DNA from: Anniella stebbinsi
Lineage: Eukaryota; Chordata; Lepidosauria; Squamata; Anniellidae
Direction of reading: 5' to 3'
DNA: 64,000 nt
NCBI GenBank assembly: GCA_029215795.1
Contig: JARDYH010000001.1
Coordinates: 115,842,533-115,906,532 of the forward strand
Position 1 is the first letter of the stretch. Each line of letters begins with the position of its first letter. Of the stretch, positions 46,108 through 57,641 are shown one piece after another. The position numbers and the translations under genes are program-made. Under the pieces are notes generated by a model. That model saw nothing but the letters and a program-made list of their open reading frames with translations. It was not told where the DNA came from and made no database searches.

Positions 46108-46977
46108 TTAGCAATTTGTTCTAAATTCTCCCTTCTCTTGAGCTTTGCTGTCCTGTCCCATTCTTTAAGTGATAGTTCTCTGTAAGAGGTAGTAAAAGGT
46201 AGTTTCTAGTTGCACTTACCAGCACTAGCCTCCTGTTGTACTAGATGTCATTGGATCAGTGGCAGCATTGGATACTTCCCCGTGAGATTAATAAAATATA
46301 GAAGTTAAAATCTCATCTTTCAATGCCACATTGAAAGACAATATTGGAATTTCAGGAAAATAATTACACTATCATCATATATACCATTGAACAGTGTGAA
46401 ATCATGTGTTCTATTTCAGTATTTTGAAATTTCGAAAGCCGCTGTAATGATTGATACAATTACAATTTTATTCTTCCTTTTAATCAGATTTCCTGTATGC
46501 TTGCAGAAAGCACAAATACTACTTAATTCAATAGCTGGTGGTACTCCTTTATAAAAATGAGACATCTAGTCCCTTAATAATATTCCTTTTTTCTGTTACT
46601 AGGACAGGATTCATTAATTTTTTTAAAGGGTTACAATGGTTAAAGATGTCATCCTATTCATTTGAGAATGTGAATGTTTCAACTTGAAAATTATATCAGT
46701 GCTTGAAATTGGGCTAAAAACATGCAGAGTACACGAAGCACATTTATACTGAGATGCAGCATAGGAAATAGCAAATACTCATTAAAGTTGATCTGCCTTT
46801 CTTTGTTTATTCCTTAACAGCTCCTTCTGCCAAACTGGAATTTTGTGTAAATAACTTCATGGGAGTTCAGCAAGGGGGGCTGCTAGAGAAATAATATTGG
46901 GTGTGCATGGATCCAGTATTATAAACACTTGAGGATTGTGAACAGTGTATGTATTTACTTATGTATGCATGTAAGTA

Positions 46978-46997
46978 TGTGTGCGTGTGTGTATCCA

Positions 46998-47032
<35 letters not shown>
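46978..47032. repeat. (TG)n microsatellite
   Basis: An imperfect TG part is followed by about 15 clean units. Confidence 0.95.
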
Positions 47033-47033
<1 letters not shown>

Positions 47034-47079
47034 ACAGTAACTGAAATATAGCCTGCAATTCAGTGCAATGCAGCATTTT

Positions 47080-47217
47080 ATTTATTAAGAGTTTTATTGT
47101 TACTTTAAGAATGTATTAGTTTTATATATTTTAATAAGTTTTATGTATTTTATACTGTTTGTATTTAATGTTGTTCCCCACCTCGATCCAGAGGGAGAGG
47201 CGGGTAAGAAATAAATA

Positions 47218-47257
<40 letters not shown>

Positions 47258-47258
47258 C
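47080..47258 (+). mobile_element. L2-like LINE 3' end with (TTA)n tail
   Basis: The end wording gttgttccccacctcgatcc, agagggagaggcgggtaag matches that of the long L2 copy at 29420-29463. It continues into a TTA array at 47220-47258. Only the 3' untranslated part remains. Confidence 0.85.
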
Positions 47259-48170
47259 AGATGTGTATTCTACCCTAGGAAATCAGCATGGTTTATTAAC
47301 CAATTATATCCTCACAACAGTCCTGCAAAGAGTTTAGGATGAGACTGTTGCCTTGGCAGGCTGAGATTAATTCAGTATTGAGATCCATTGGGTATTGCGT
47401 GTATTTGTCCACCACATCTACCCTCTCCAAGAAGGGTTGTAGAGGCTTCCAGGGAATGCCATATTAATCTTGAAAACTATGTTGCTAACTCAGAACCTCA
47501 TCATGGCCACATAATCGCTATTTGGAAACCATGGAAACCCATTTTAGTGTTTTTCATCTTGCTGTTACAACTAGGTGACAAAGAATCAACGTGAGATTTG
47601 AAATTATGTATGAAAAGATAGGAGAGTGACTTGTTACTGAACATGTGCTGAGTACATTTCCCATGACACTGCTAAACGGTCAGACCTGAAGGAGGAACAC
47701 GGCAACACTATAACTTTGTATTTTTTAAATTTAGCACCTTTAGTTTTCATAGTCAAAGAAGGGGAAATCTGGCAAATTTGTGTTCTATTTATATATATAA
47801 TTCTTTCAAATGCTTGAATCTGAAATGAACTTTTTAAGATATCAGATGATGTGGGATCTCTTAAAATAAGTATATAATTTTTCAAGTATTTTTAAATCTA
47901 AGCAATGTAAAAGCGATCACTAAATGCATGAAATTTTGATCTGTCCTTTGGTTAGATTTAGTGATCAAAAGCAACAAATTATGCTATAAAAGCTAAATTA
48001 TTATATGAAAGACATACAGATTTCTCTCTCTTTCAATTCATTATGTATTATGTTGAAATATACTAGATCTTTCCCTGTCTACTGTGACAATGGTATGATA
48101 CAATATAGGGATTACAGAATCTTGCAAACTCTTTCTCCTTATCATTTCATACTGCATATGTTTTCCATAG

Positions 48171-48350
48171 GCAACACAGCTGGAGATTGAGAAACGTCAG
48201 CTTCAGTTGAAGAACATCACTGATTTGGGAGAGGGACTGAAGATGGTACTTAAAGGAAGGGAAAGTTTAGTGAATGATAAACTCAGCCTTCTGAGCAGTA
48301 ACTGGATAGCAGTAACTTCACGAGCTGAGGAATGGTTTAATTTATTGCTG
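48171..48350 (+). CDS. DMD: DMD exon 35 (spectrin repeat 12, helices B-C)
   Basis: This 180-bp exon encodes 60 residues, ATQLEIEKRQLQLKNIT to AEEWFNLLL. The length equals human exon 35 (codons about 1616-1675). SLLSSNWIAVTSRAEEW is close to identical with mammals, with the helix C core Trp in NWIAV. The acceptor is atgttttccatag; the donor is CTG/gtaaga. Phase 0 at both ends. Confidence 0.97.
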
Positions 48351-48924
48351 GTAAGAATTACATATTGTTACTTACTCTCCACTTTCCTAATCAGTGAAAA
48401 GTCAGGGAGCAGCACTGCACACTTCAGTTTCTTTTGGATGACAGAGAGTACAACATACAATGTTTTTGTAATATAATTCCTTCAAATACCACCTCAACTC
48501 TTCCTGTGCTTGTGCTTATATAGCCAAAGGCATTCCACCCAGACATAAGAGAGATGTTACCAGCAGATACTGATAAACTCAGGGTTTGTAGATGATCTAA
48601 ACAACAACAATCTTTGGCAAAAACACGGGTGCAGAGGGGGGCTAACCGCATAAGAACTCAATGGCGTGGAATGTTGTGAGACTGAAAAGAAACAAATTGA
48701 TAACCAGGTGGGATGAGGAATGCTATGTAGTGACTGGAAAGTGGGTAGGGAGAGAGAGATAAAGAGATGAAAAGCGTAGAATGGGTTGCTCGTTGTCTGG
48801 ATAAGTCATGTCCTGGATCACATTAAGAACATATTTACAGTGTTCGCAAGAATGGAATTCCAGGGTAGTTGCCCATTGACACCAGTAGAGAAATGAACAT
48901 TTTAATTGAATTGGTAATTCAGCA

Positions 48925-49246
48925 CCTATGCCCACCCAAACTAGGCTGGCGAGTGTTACCCAGAGGACCTTCTCTTCTGCCGCTCCCAGACTGTGGAATA
49001 GCCTGCCAGAGGAGATTCAACAAATTAGCAGTCTTCTTGAATTTAAAGAGCTGTTAAGACTGCTCTCTTCCGGCAAGCCTACCCAGTTGAATTTTAAAAT
49101 GTTTTTAATAATGTATTTGTTTTTATCTGTTTTAATGGTTTATTTATTTTATGATTTTTATATTTATATTTACTGTTGTTCCCCGCCTCGATCTGGATGG
49201 AGAGGCAAGTTAGAAATAAAATAAATAACAAATAATAATAATAAAT
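48925..49246 (+). mobile_element. L2-like LINE 3' end
   Basis: It encodes the last part of the ORF2 C-terminal module: TRLASVTQRTFSSAAPRLWN then LPEEIQQ and LEFKELLR (48928-49080), with a frame break near 49070, then ttccccgcctcgatctggat and a TAAATAA/TAATAA tail. It is close to the 3' end of the copy at 27396-29463, so both belong to one subfamily. 5'-truncated. Confidence 0.88.
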
Positions 49247-49284
49247 AAGCCCAATATCAAGAAAAAATTCACCTCAGAATGTTT

Positions 49285-49770
49285 CCAATAGTTGCCAACC
49301 AGATGCCTATGCAGAATTCCAGAGGGTAATAGCTCTCTTCCACTGTTGTTCTCAGAAACTAGCATAGAGAGACATACTGCATCTGATACTGCAATTAATA
49401 CATAGCCATCACGACTAGTAACTATTGATAGCCTTATTCTCCATGAATTTGCCTACACCTCCTTTAAAACCATCTATGTCGTTGACAATTGCTACCCATG
49501 TGGTAAAATCCCATGGTTTAACTATGTACTGTATGAAGAAGTAATTTGTTTATCTGCCCTAATTCCCCCACTACTCAGCTTCATGGGGTTCTAGTATTAT
49601 GACAGATTGGAAAAAAACTACTCCATAGCCACTTTTTCCTCCACCTGCAGAATTTTACAAACCTGCATCATGTCTTCTCTTACTCTCCTTTTTTCTAAAC
49701 TAAAAAGCCTCAGACATTCCCTCACAAGGGAGTTGCTCCAGCAATTCATTAGTGCAAGCAGGACACTATC
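49285..49770 (+). repeat. Interspersed repeat, family A copy 2
   Basis: Same wording as 1908-2420: actgcatctgatactgca, catagccatcacgactagta, gatagccttattctccatg, ggtttaactatgtactgt. Diverged, same orientation. Confidence 0.7.
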
Positions 49771-50089
49771 ATGCCCAGGAGGTCTAGAGGGACAGAATCT
49801 TTCATAAAACCACTGTGCTGAAATTTATACTGTGCTGGAATGACTGTGCTGAAATTTAAACTTCCCTGCATGTCCAACATCACAATCACTGCACTATGCT
49901 AGATTCTATAAAAATATAGGTGACAATCTATTAGGTTACATTAATGTTCAGTTGTTTGAGCCTTGGAATATATATACGTTTTAAATTAATAAATATATAT
50001 TATCTCTATGTGTCTTTTCATGAGCTATAAGTAAGCCAATAATTTGATTGGCTATTTGGAATGTCAACTTTCTTAGACTTATATCTGGG

Positions 50090-51473
50090 CTCGGTTTCTT
50101 GGCATTTTCAGTCAAGCCAGCACCAAGCTGTGTTTACAATTAAAGTTTTTATTGTAGCAGATCAGATTACACAATCAGCTTTCTAGAGGTTTATGGCAGA
50201 ACCTCTAACATGTATTTGCAGGTGGAAAAGGAAGCATGGAATAAAGACATGGACACCAGAATTTAGGATAAACTAGAGCCTCTTTATTTAATAAGGGATA
50301 TTCAACCTCTCCTGGATCCGCATGTGAAAAGTGCAGGAATCTATATGTCCTTACCTCAGGCAACTAGCCTGGCATGATGGGTGAGCCACTCTCGTAAATC
50401 AGGAGTTGGATAAACCCGGGCCCTCTCTTAGGAGTGTGTGGAGACCACCCCACGTCATCCCCACGCAAAGCCATAAAACTCTGAGTAGATGAGGCAGGAT
50501 CCAAAGGCATACCATATCCTGATTCGGGAGCCGTAAGACTCACAGTGAGCAGGAACTCCGGACATGCCAGTCACTGAAATGTGCCAGAGTGGTCACCGTC
50601 CCTATTCTTCTATATCAAATTCTTGCATGTCCCAAACCGGAGGGTCCAAAGCATCAGCTTAGGCACCCTACTCAGAGAGGCCTGATGGAGGATGAGCCCA
50701 GCCTTTGTAGGCCCGGCCCCGCCCCTGCCTCACATGGCCCACGTGTGCATACATGTGAGGCCTTTATTCCTCTCCTCCCTACTGCAAAGACCAATTTTCC
50801 CACTCAAGCCATGCCGGCTGAGCAGGTAATGGACATCTTTCAACAAAGCAAATAGCTTCTATGAAAACTATTGGCACACTCTTTGGGTAAAGAAACAGTT
50901 TCAAGGTTAGCAGTCATTAAGAGTTTTAATCCTAGCAACAAATCGCTCAGCAGAGTCTTACATTACAAAGTCACACAAACGAGATCACAGATTTAGTGCG
51001 TACTGGTGAGGAAATATTCTGAGCAGTAAAGACGTTGATCTCAGCAAATGCACTCTGGCAGCTACATCGATTTGAATACAAAGGGAGAAGCTGTCAGAGC
51101 CCATCTTCTGACAACCTCTCCCATCAGGGATTTCTAGCCCTTAAGTGAGCAGAACATCAAAGATTGTCTCGCTGTTCTATCCTCTTGAGTTGACTTCTCC
51201 TCCTGGAAGATATCCCTGAAACATCCTCCCCTTTATATAATCTCCCTTGCTCAGTTCCTACATTCCCATGTAGTAAATCAAAGTGTTGACAAAAAGTCTT
51301 ATTTGGCATCTGTGGCAGACAAGGAGTTCTGCTCTCCTTCGGTCTGTAATAAGATGAGTGGCCTTGAGCTTCCCATTACTGTATGAGAATCTACATCATC
51401 CTGGTCTGATTCTGAATCTGACCCAGGCTCCCAATTAGTAGGGTCCACAGTTGTACCTGGGCTAGTCCCAACA
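50090..51473 (-). mobile_element. LTR-like block, interrupted by another LTR
   Basis: On the minus strand it would start TGTTGGGACTAGCC at 51473, with a TATATAAAGG box near 51232-51243 and an AATAAA-type signal near 50145 (tttttattgtagc on the + strand). The end near 50090 is not exact. Without the nested LTR the block is about 770 bp. No matching target duplication is found at the right edge, so it may be the 3' LTR of a decayed provirus and not a solo LTR. Confidence 0.45.
50237..50845 (-). mobile_element. Solo LTR with 5-bp target duplication AAGCA, nested
   Basis: AAGCA at 50232-50236 and 50846-50850 flanks 609 bp that start TGGAATAAAGAC and end ATCTTTCAACA on the + strand. AATAAA-type signals on the minus strand near 50285 (ctctttatttaata on the + strand) place the LTR in minus orientation. 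The block is G/C-rich near 50700. It lies inside the LTR-like block at 50090-51473 and is therefore younger. The 88-codon frame at 50589-50855 has no known domain. Confidence 0.75.
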
Positions 51474-52640
51474 ATCCCCATGGATCTTTTTTAACCCAAT
51501 TTGTAAACATAGAAGAAAAATCCCAACAGAAAAACAGCTGAATGAACTGAGAGTAAGTTGGGAGAAGGTTGTAATTATGCCAGTTCAATAATACAACAAT
51601 GAAATATATAGAAATTGCTGCTGTCACTATAATGGCAATCCAGTAATATGGCCGTCTTCATTTAGCATATGCTCCATCTACTGTACAACAGCTGTTTGAT
51701 TCTTAGAGCTCCATCATTCTGTTTCAAATGTAATAACAGTTACATTATAGACAAAGATAAAACTTTTGATAATGTTTGTTTTGATTCCAAAATGTGTGTT
51801 TCTTGTGCATTGGTTGTAAACGCAATAAAGCCAAATGTTGCGTGTACTGTATGTCTTCAGTCAGAATGTAAGCTTAGTTTTTATCAGTATGGTGTTCTGG
51901 CTATATATTTGTGTCAGTTTTTATCACAAGAGTAAAACAGACAAATGGTGGTGGTAGGAGCGCTATATTCTCTTAAAAGCCCCATGGGCCATTTGCTGCT
52001 ATGGTAATTCCAAATCTTTCAGAAATACAGCAGTATTAGTTATATTACAAAAATAGATTAAAGTTGAAAGTAATTTCTAAATCCTGCACCTTTGAAGGAA
52101 CAAATCAGAAACTCCATTAGACAAGTGGGGATCCCTGAAAAAGTTTCACAAGTGAAGGGAAAGGGAATTGGCTTCAAAGGAATTATGTCCTTCGAGACTG
52201 GCTTTTCATACACACACGCAGTCCATCAAAGTTCATTCCCCTTGCAACTTGAAAGACCTGTGGAGGGGGAATTAATCTCAGAGTCTAAGGTTAATTCTCT
52301 TTTCACTGCAGTCCTTCACTGCAGTGTTGGAGGGGGAGTTCCCCACCTTTGGAAGATGCACAGCTGCACCCTGTAATATCCCTCCCTGACAACCCCTAAG
52401 GTGTGAAATAGACAGCTTGATTCCCTTCAGCTTTACTTCCAGCTCCAGACAGCCAATGGCTCGTTCCTGCTAACTCTTATTGGTTATCAGTGGTTGCTGG
52501 CAGCATGAGTGCAGCTGTCAACCACCCCCAGTTTTGGGGGAGGTGGTTTAACCCTACTTTAAGCCCACTAATACTTTAACCCATCAATGCTTTTGATGGG
52601 AGGTTTCTACAAAAGTAGGAACTCTCTCTTACCCTGCCCA
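51474..52640. repeat. Worn, possibly retroviral sequence beside the LTR-like block
   Basis: Just outside the LTR start a minus-strand frame (51391-51640) has a hydrophobic stretch, AAISIYFIVVLLNW, followed by polar residues and runs into the LTR. That is the position of an envelope membrane anchor upstream of a 3' LTR. A plus-strand frame at 51669-51935 is rich in Cys. Neither is recognised with confidence, and the strands disagree. 52290-52640 is G/C-rich and unassigned. Confidence 0.25.
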
Positions 52641-53043
52641 TTTCCATTTTGGTTCCCAATGTGTTACCATAATTTAGACAGGCAGATACAACACCCATTT
52701 TGCAAATATGTAAAAGGATTGTTTCTTTTATGAGAGAAAGTTTTTTAATGACTAGAATTGTGAGAATTGCTTAAAGTTCTTTATGCACACACTAAAAAGC
52801 ATTTTTAAATAGTTCCTTCCCATATCATTATCAGAAATTGCTTTTGCAATTCCTCTCAGCTTGCCCCAAATCATTTAGGGCTACTGTTTGAAGGTCTAAT
52901 GCTGTATTCGGTTCATTTAACTAGTTTTACAGTCCTTTGAACCCAGCTAATATTAGCAACATTTTTTATAATCATGCACTTTCCTTTTTGTCTCTACCAC
53001 TAATTACTTAATAACATGTCATATTTCCTTTATCTACCTGCAG

Positions 53044-53172
53044 GCGTATCAGAAACACATGGAAGCTTTTGATCAGAATGTTGCTAATATCACCACTTGG
53101 ATGTATAGGACTGAAATAATCCTGGATGAATCAGAAACCCAAAGACCTCAACAAAGGGAAGAAATTATTAAG
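53044..53172 (+). CDS. DMD: DMD exon 36 (spectrin repeat 13, helix A)
   Basis: This 129-bp exon encodes 43 residues, AYQKHMEAFDQNVANITTW to QQREEIIK. The length equals human exon 36 (codons about 1676-1718). It starts repeat 13, with the helix A core Trp in ITTWMYRTE. This exon differs from mammals more than its neighbours do, mainly in the middle (TTWMYRTEIILDESETQR). The acceptor is ctacctgcag; the donor is AAG/gtaaca. Phase 0 at both ends. Confidence 0.96.
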
Positions 53173-54317
53173 GTAACAAATACAATTTTCTGAAAACCAT
53201 TTATTATATACATATATACAGGGTTTGTGACCTATAGGTTTCAAATAATCTCTTAGGATTTTAGCAGAACATTGTTTTTGTCTTGGCATAAACATTGTCC
53301 TGCAGCTTTTAAATTGTTTAAGAAGCTGAGAGTAAACCAATTCAGTCGAAAAATCAAATATGTTATTTCAAGGCTTGAGGACTTCATGGTGCTAAGCCTG
53401 TATTGCTATTGCTAAGCCTGTATCTCCTGAATACTGTTCCTATCTGTTTAAAAATGGAACACCAGCCTTCTTTTATCAGTTTGTAACTTTTATCAAATAT
53501 CTGTTCTTCTGAGAAAGATATTGGCTCTCCAAGCAATTATATCGCTTGACAACATTGTATTAGAATTTGATATAATCGTCATGGAAGTGATTTATCATTT
53601 GAAGAGGGGGATGTATTGTAGCATACTACAGGAAGGCATACAAATGCATGTAAAACTCCAATAACAAAAATAACTTCATACAAATTAACTTCTTTCATGA
53701 CAATATAACAGCTTTATCTCTGTCTGATTCAAATATGACATGCAAAAAGGAATTGTCTATTCAAAAATGTTATCTTTTCAAAGTCTTAGTCATTCTGTTA
53801 ACATGAAACATCCCTTCCCAAGGTTCCTATTTTTGGCCCTCGCAGTGCTATTCTTCAGAAAGATCCCTGCCCCATATCTCGTCAAGCATCTGTCTTCCAT
53901 CATTTGTGTAGAGAATATTCTTCCTCACCACACTTTGTTTCTGCTCCGTTTGCTACCTTCTGCAGAAGCAAAAGACCCAGCAGAGAAATCTCAATGACTG
54001 AACCCCTTCCTTGTCTCCATCTTCATCCATCTTCATCTTCTCTCTGTTTGCAGTAGCCACTGGCTATTGGGTTAGATCACACTGAACATATCCTGAGTAC
54101 CTATAGATATCAAATTCTCATATTAGTGTCATGTTTGCTGCTCTGAATGACTGTAACCCCCATGAAGTGCCACTGCCCCTGATTCGAATGGACCTCCCTC
54201 CTCTAGTGAACAATGAGACCTTGAGGAACACTCTCCAAAGGGCTCCTCATCTCTCCAACCCTTCACCTTCCAGGAGAAGCCAATGTCCACAGAAAAAGGC
54301 AGATGGCCATTTAGTAG

Positions 54318-54375
54318 CCTTGATTGATTGATTTGCACCCAGCTTTTCTACCAAAAAATGACACTCAAGCCAGAT
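54318..54375 (-). repeat. LINE 3' end, second L2/CR1-like subfamily
   Basis: gatttgcacccagcttttct and accaaaaaatgacactcaag match the 3' end of the copy at 23479-24235 (gatttgtaccctgcctttct, aaatggcactcaaagc). Only the tail is left. Confidence 0.65.
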
Positions 54376-54593
54376 ATAGCACCTGAGGGGGTAGAGCCTG
54401 ACTATAACTCCCTGCCAGTTGCTCCCAGTCCATAATTCTGAAAGTATGTCAATTCTCAGACATGATTTAGCTGCCAGTCCCACATCGTGCCTCCTCACCT
54501 GAGCCATCACCCAGAGGAGACAACAGAATCCCAAGTGGAACAAGGCAGCAGCAAATCTGATAGTTGTTTCAAAATAGTTTAATGGCATTTTAC

Positions 54594-54630
54594 ATGCATG
54601 CACGCATGCACACACACACACATACACACG
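54594..54630. repeat. CA-rich microsatellite
   Basis: tgcatgcacgcatgcacaca and further CA units. Confidence 0.9.
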
Positions 54631-54732
54631 TATGGTTTCATTTGGTTATGGAGAAATTAATTGAATTCAGGCCTTTCACAGAATTTCATAAACACAGATA
54701 GCAACAAACAATGAATCATTACATCATTATTC

Positions 54733-56090
54733 TAGGGTGACCCATATGACAGGAAAAACCCAGATTTGTCAGGATTTTTGGTAACAAATCTGGGAATGGG
54801 GAGGGGAATTATGAAATTTAACGAAAAATCCAGATTTTTCCCATCCTCCCCAGCCAAAGGGCAGCTCTGCTTTAATGAGAATTAACATAAACACATATCG
54901 TTCCGCCATTTTTAAAGCTAAAGAGATGAAACTTGGCATCATGATAGATTTAAGGAAGAGCTTTAGCCATGCCAAATTTGAAGCAGATCCGTTCATCCAT
55001 GGATTTTTAGGAATTCTTTTTAGGTTTGAGGTTTTAAAATATATATATTTTTTAAAAATGGTAATTTTTAAAGATAAAGAAATGAATCCTGGCACCATGA
55101 TAGATGTCAGGTAGGGCTTTATCCTTGCCAAGTTTGAAGCAGATCTGTTCATCCATTGATTTTTAGGAATTTTGTGAAGTTTGAGATTTTAAAATTATTT
55201 TTAAAAACCGCTGGAGTCATATCCTTCCAACTCAGGTTGCACCAGACATGACCAAACAATAAACTATACCCCTGGCCAGAAGTGTGCAGTCCGGCTGGAC
55301 CATCGGGAGACTTTGGCAGAGAGAGAGAGGGAGGGAGGGAAATTGTTTGAAGCCGGAGGCTTTGGTTTGGCTGCAGTGACTTAGAGAGAAAGACAACAGA
55401 GGCTGCACAGACAACCCAGAGATACCTGTTGTAACTTAGCCCTATGGTGCTGGCAGGCAATGCAGGGCATTAGAAAGATGGTCTCAGAGTCACGTGTTTG
55501 TGCAGGAAGTAGACAGGACTTCAAAATCTGTATGTGAGAAGTGGTGTCAATTCACAAACCTTGAGAAGCTAATGTATATAAGTGAGACGTGTGAATGGGA
55601 GAAGTAGTGTCTGCCACCCATAACACCCACCCTAATGTTAGAGAAGAGAAACTTACACAAGGTTAAAAAAAAATGAAATTTAAAAATAAAAAAGCCAGCC
55701 GGCCGGCAGCAAACCCTGTTAAAAGCAGCAGCAGTTTGCAGTGGAGTGAGGATACAGTCAGAAAATATATTTGAGGGAAGGGGAGAATGTATCACAACAG
55801 AGTATAGCAAAAGCTTCAAAGTACAGCAAAAGCTACAAAAGTAGGAGTAAGTGAAGTTAATTTCAGATATGTTGTTATTTCAGTGATTTTAACATTAAGA
55901 TGTTATGTAGAACAGATTTGTCTTAATTGTGTGCTGTAAAATCGGATATGTGACCAAGGCTATGTTCAAGTGGGCATACCCCCTTGATGCTGGACATGCC
56001 CCCTGGGGGCAGACATGTTGGTGGGCATGCCCCCTTGGGAGCTGACCATGTTGTCCTCCTTTTTGGTTTCCAAAATATGGTCACTGTGGC
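54733..56090. mobile_element. Large hAT-like non-autonomous element (TAGGGTGACC end)
   Basis: The left end TAGGGTGACCCATATGACAGG matches the end of the element at 31372. The right side closes with the related ggtttccaaaatatggtcac at about 56068-56087, but its last bases are worn and no 8-bp duplication is found. Inside lie a direct duplication of about 145 bp (54914-55060 and 55068-55205) and gggcatacccccttg / gggcatgcccccttg repeats near the right end. The overlapping frames near 54770-55460 show no transposase. Confidence 0.5.
54914..55205 (+). repeat. Tandem duplication of about 145 bp
   Basis: gatgaaacttggcatcatga ... gaagcagatccgttcatcca ... atttttaggaattc is repeated with about 20 percent change as gaatcctggcaccatgatag ... 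gaagcagatctgttcatcca ... atttttaggaattt. This gives the two minus-strand frames there their repeated protein wording (NGSASNLA / NRSASNLA). Confidence 0.8.
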
Positions 56091-56700
56091 GATACCCCAT
56101 ATTTCTGTCTCCTTAAATATGTCTGGGTTAGTGAGTTTGGAAAGTGTGGAATGTTGGACTGAGTGGGTGTGGCTGATGATGCTGGAAAAGGTAGAGGGAG
56201 GAGTATATATTGTGTGAGGGAGTGGTTTATGATTATTGTATTGGTTGGGTGGAGGGTATTTAGGTGGAAGATAGCTGTGTGTGTTCTGGTCATGAGTGTA
56301 TGAAGTGAAATTAAATAGAATATTTTAAGGATTTGGGATTATTAGTAAGATTATTAGAAGTATTAAGAATAGGCAGATTTGAAATTGATTTTGAAAGAAC
56401 TGTAAACAACAATGTTTTTTTTCTTTTATTTTTGCTACCACAAACCACATGTCAGCTTGGCTTTGTAACCTCCTCTATTATTTTATAAAGAAACACATAA
56501 CATTACACCTTCAGCCAATATACTCACAGGAGAACCTTTTTCAAAACCTTAATAGCCTTTTCTCCTCTGCAATGAGGGAAAAGTGGTGTATCTTTTACCC
56601 TTCCCTCAGGTATTAAGTAGTGGTGCTTAGCCTGAGAGGGGTGTGCTCTTCTAGGCCTAGTGTTTGAGGCTGTGGCGACACAGTCACCCTATTAAACTTA

Positions 56701-56890
56701 AGAACAGCCTGCTTCATCAGACCAAAATATAGCATGGCTGTTCCCACAGTGGCCAACCAGATGCTATGGGACACCCATAAGCTAGGATATGAGTGCAATA
56801 GCACCCTCCCACCAGTGTTCCCTAGCAACTGGTGTTCAGAGGCATAATACCTCCGATGCTACAGATAATATAAAGCTATCATGACTAACA
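56701..56890 (+). repeat. Interspersed repeat, family A copy 3 (short)
   Basis: aacagcctgcttcatcagac, cagtggccaaccagatgc, ccctagcaactggtgttc and gctatcatgactaa match the first part of the copies at 1908 and 49285. Confidence 0.7.
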
Positions 56891-56939
56891 TGTTGGCAGC
56901 CCATCAGCAAACTTTGGGATTTAGAGAGCTATTGACATA

Positions 56940-57465
56940 GGCTTAGTTCAGACAATACGTTTCTCAACGGTGGTTTTAGAACTCCACAGTGGAGTTTTTA
57001 CATCAACGTTGAGAAATGTGTAGTCTGGCAGGAAAACTCCATGCAACAGTGGAGGTTTTTTTAAAAAAAAAACACTCCACGCAGAATATCAACACTGCAC
57101 AAAGGAGAGTTCCTGCACAACGGTTGTGTTGCATATTATATGGCAGGCTCTGTTGAGTTTACTTTTCCCCTAGCTATAGTGTTCCCTGGCAACAGAGGTG
57201 AAAAGAGGGAGTGCCACTGTAGGAGCTGCTGGGGTTGGTTTTTTGCAGCAATGGCTGTTGGGATACCATTGGGAGGACTGGGTGAGAAGAAAGGGTGGAG
57301 GAACTGTCAATCAAATGTTGTGATGGAGTTTACTAAACTCCACAGTAGCCCACAGCCACACAACGGTGGAGTTAAAACATGTTGTGTAGGGAGTACTCCC
57401 TAAAAACTCAAACGCTGAGTGGAGTTTTCACACTACATTGACTAATGTGTTGTCTGAACTGAGGC
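56940..57465. mobile_element. Non-autonomous DNA element with TTCAGACAA-type inverted ends
   Basis: ggcttagttcagacaatacg on the left and its inverse (tgtgttgtctgaactgaggc) on the right delimit about 526 bp. Short inverted words recur inside (aactccacagtggagttttt, ctccacagtagc, aaacgctgagtggagttttc). The target duplication is not clear. The 87-codon frame at 57140-57403 shows no domain. Confidence 0.6.
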
Positions 57466-57604
57466 TTGGATCCAGATTTAGGGCTGACAAAAGTAGACTT
57501 CCCTGTTCCCTCCTCTCTATGACAGCCCCTCCAACTACCTGAAAGTGCTACATAGAGGTTTGGAGGACTCTGGTGAACGGGGTAACCTATGGAGAAGGAT
57601 GGAA

Positions 57605-57637
<33 letters not shown>
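57605..57637. repeat. (AC)n microsatellite
   Basis: About 16 AC units. Confidence 0.95.

Positions 57638-57641
<4 letters not shown>

Larger units (their letters stand above)
39676..48170 (+). other. DMD: DMD intron 34
   Basis: 8495 bp, non-coding. It holds an unclear G/C-rich repeat zone (40155-40870), a minus-strand L2/CR1-like fragment (41625-42600), a long CR1 copy (44655-46107), a TG repeat (46978-47032) and an L2-like tail (47080-47258). 39680-40150, 42700-44640, 46110-46970 and 47270-48160 hold nothing I can name. Confidence 0.85.
48351..53043 (+). other. DMD: DMD intron 35
   Basis: 4693 bp, non-coding. It holds an L2-like 3' end (48925-49246), repeat family A copy 2 (49285-49770), an LTR-like block on the minus strand (about 50090-51473) with a second solo LTR inside (50237-50845), and a worn, possibly retroviral zone (51474-52640). 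48360-48920 and 52650-53030 hold nothing I recognise. Confidence 0.85.

Noticed and set aside
46867..47076. Frame containing a His-Thr repeat
   Set aside because: Translation of the TG microsatellite on the minus strand.
51669..51935. 88-codon Cys-rich frame on the + strand
   Set aside because: Considered as part of a retroviral envelope gene, but it is on the opposite strand to the neighbouring LTR and membrane-anchor-like frame and I cannot match it to a family. Left as a note in the repeat entry.
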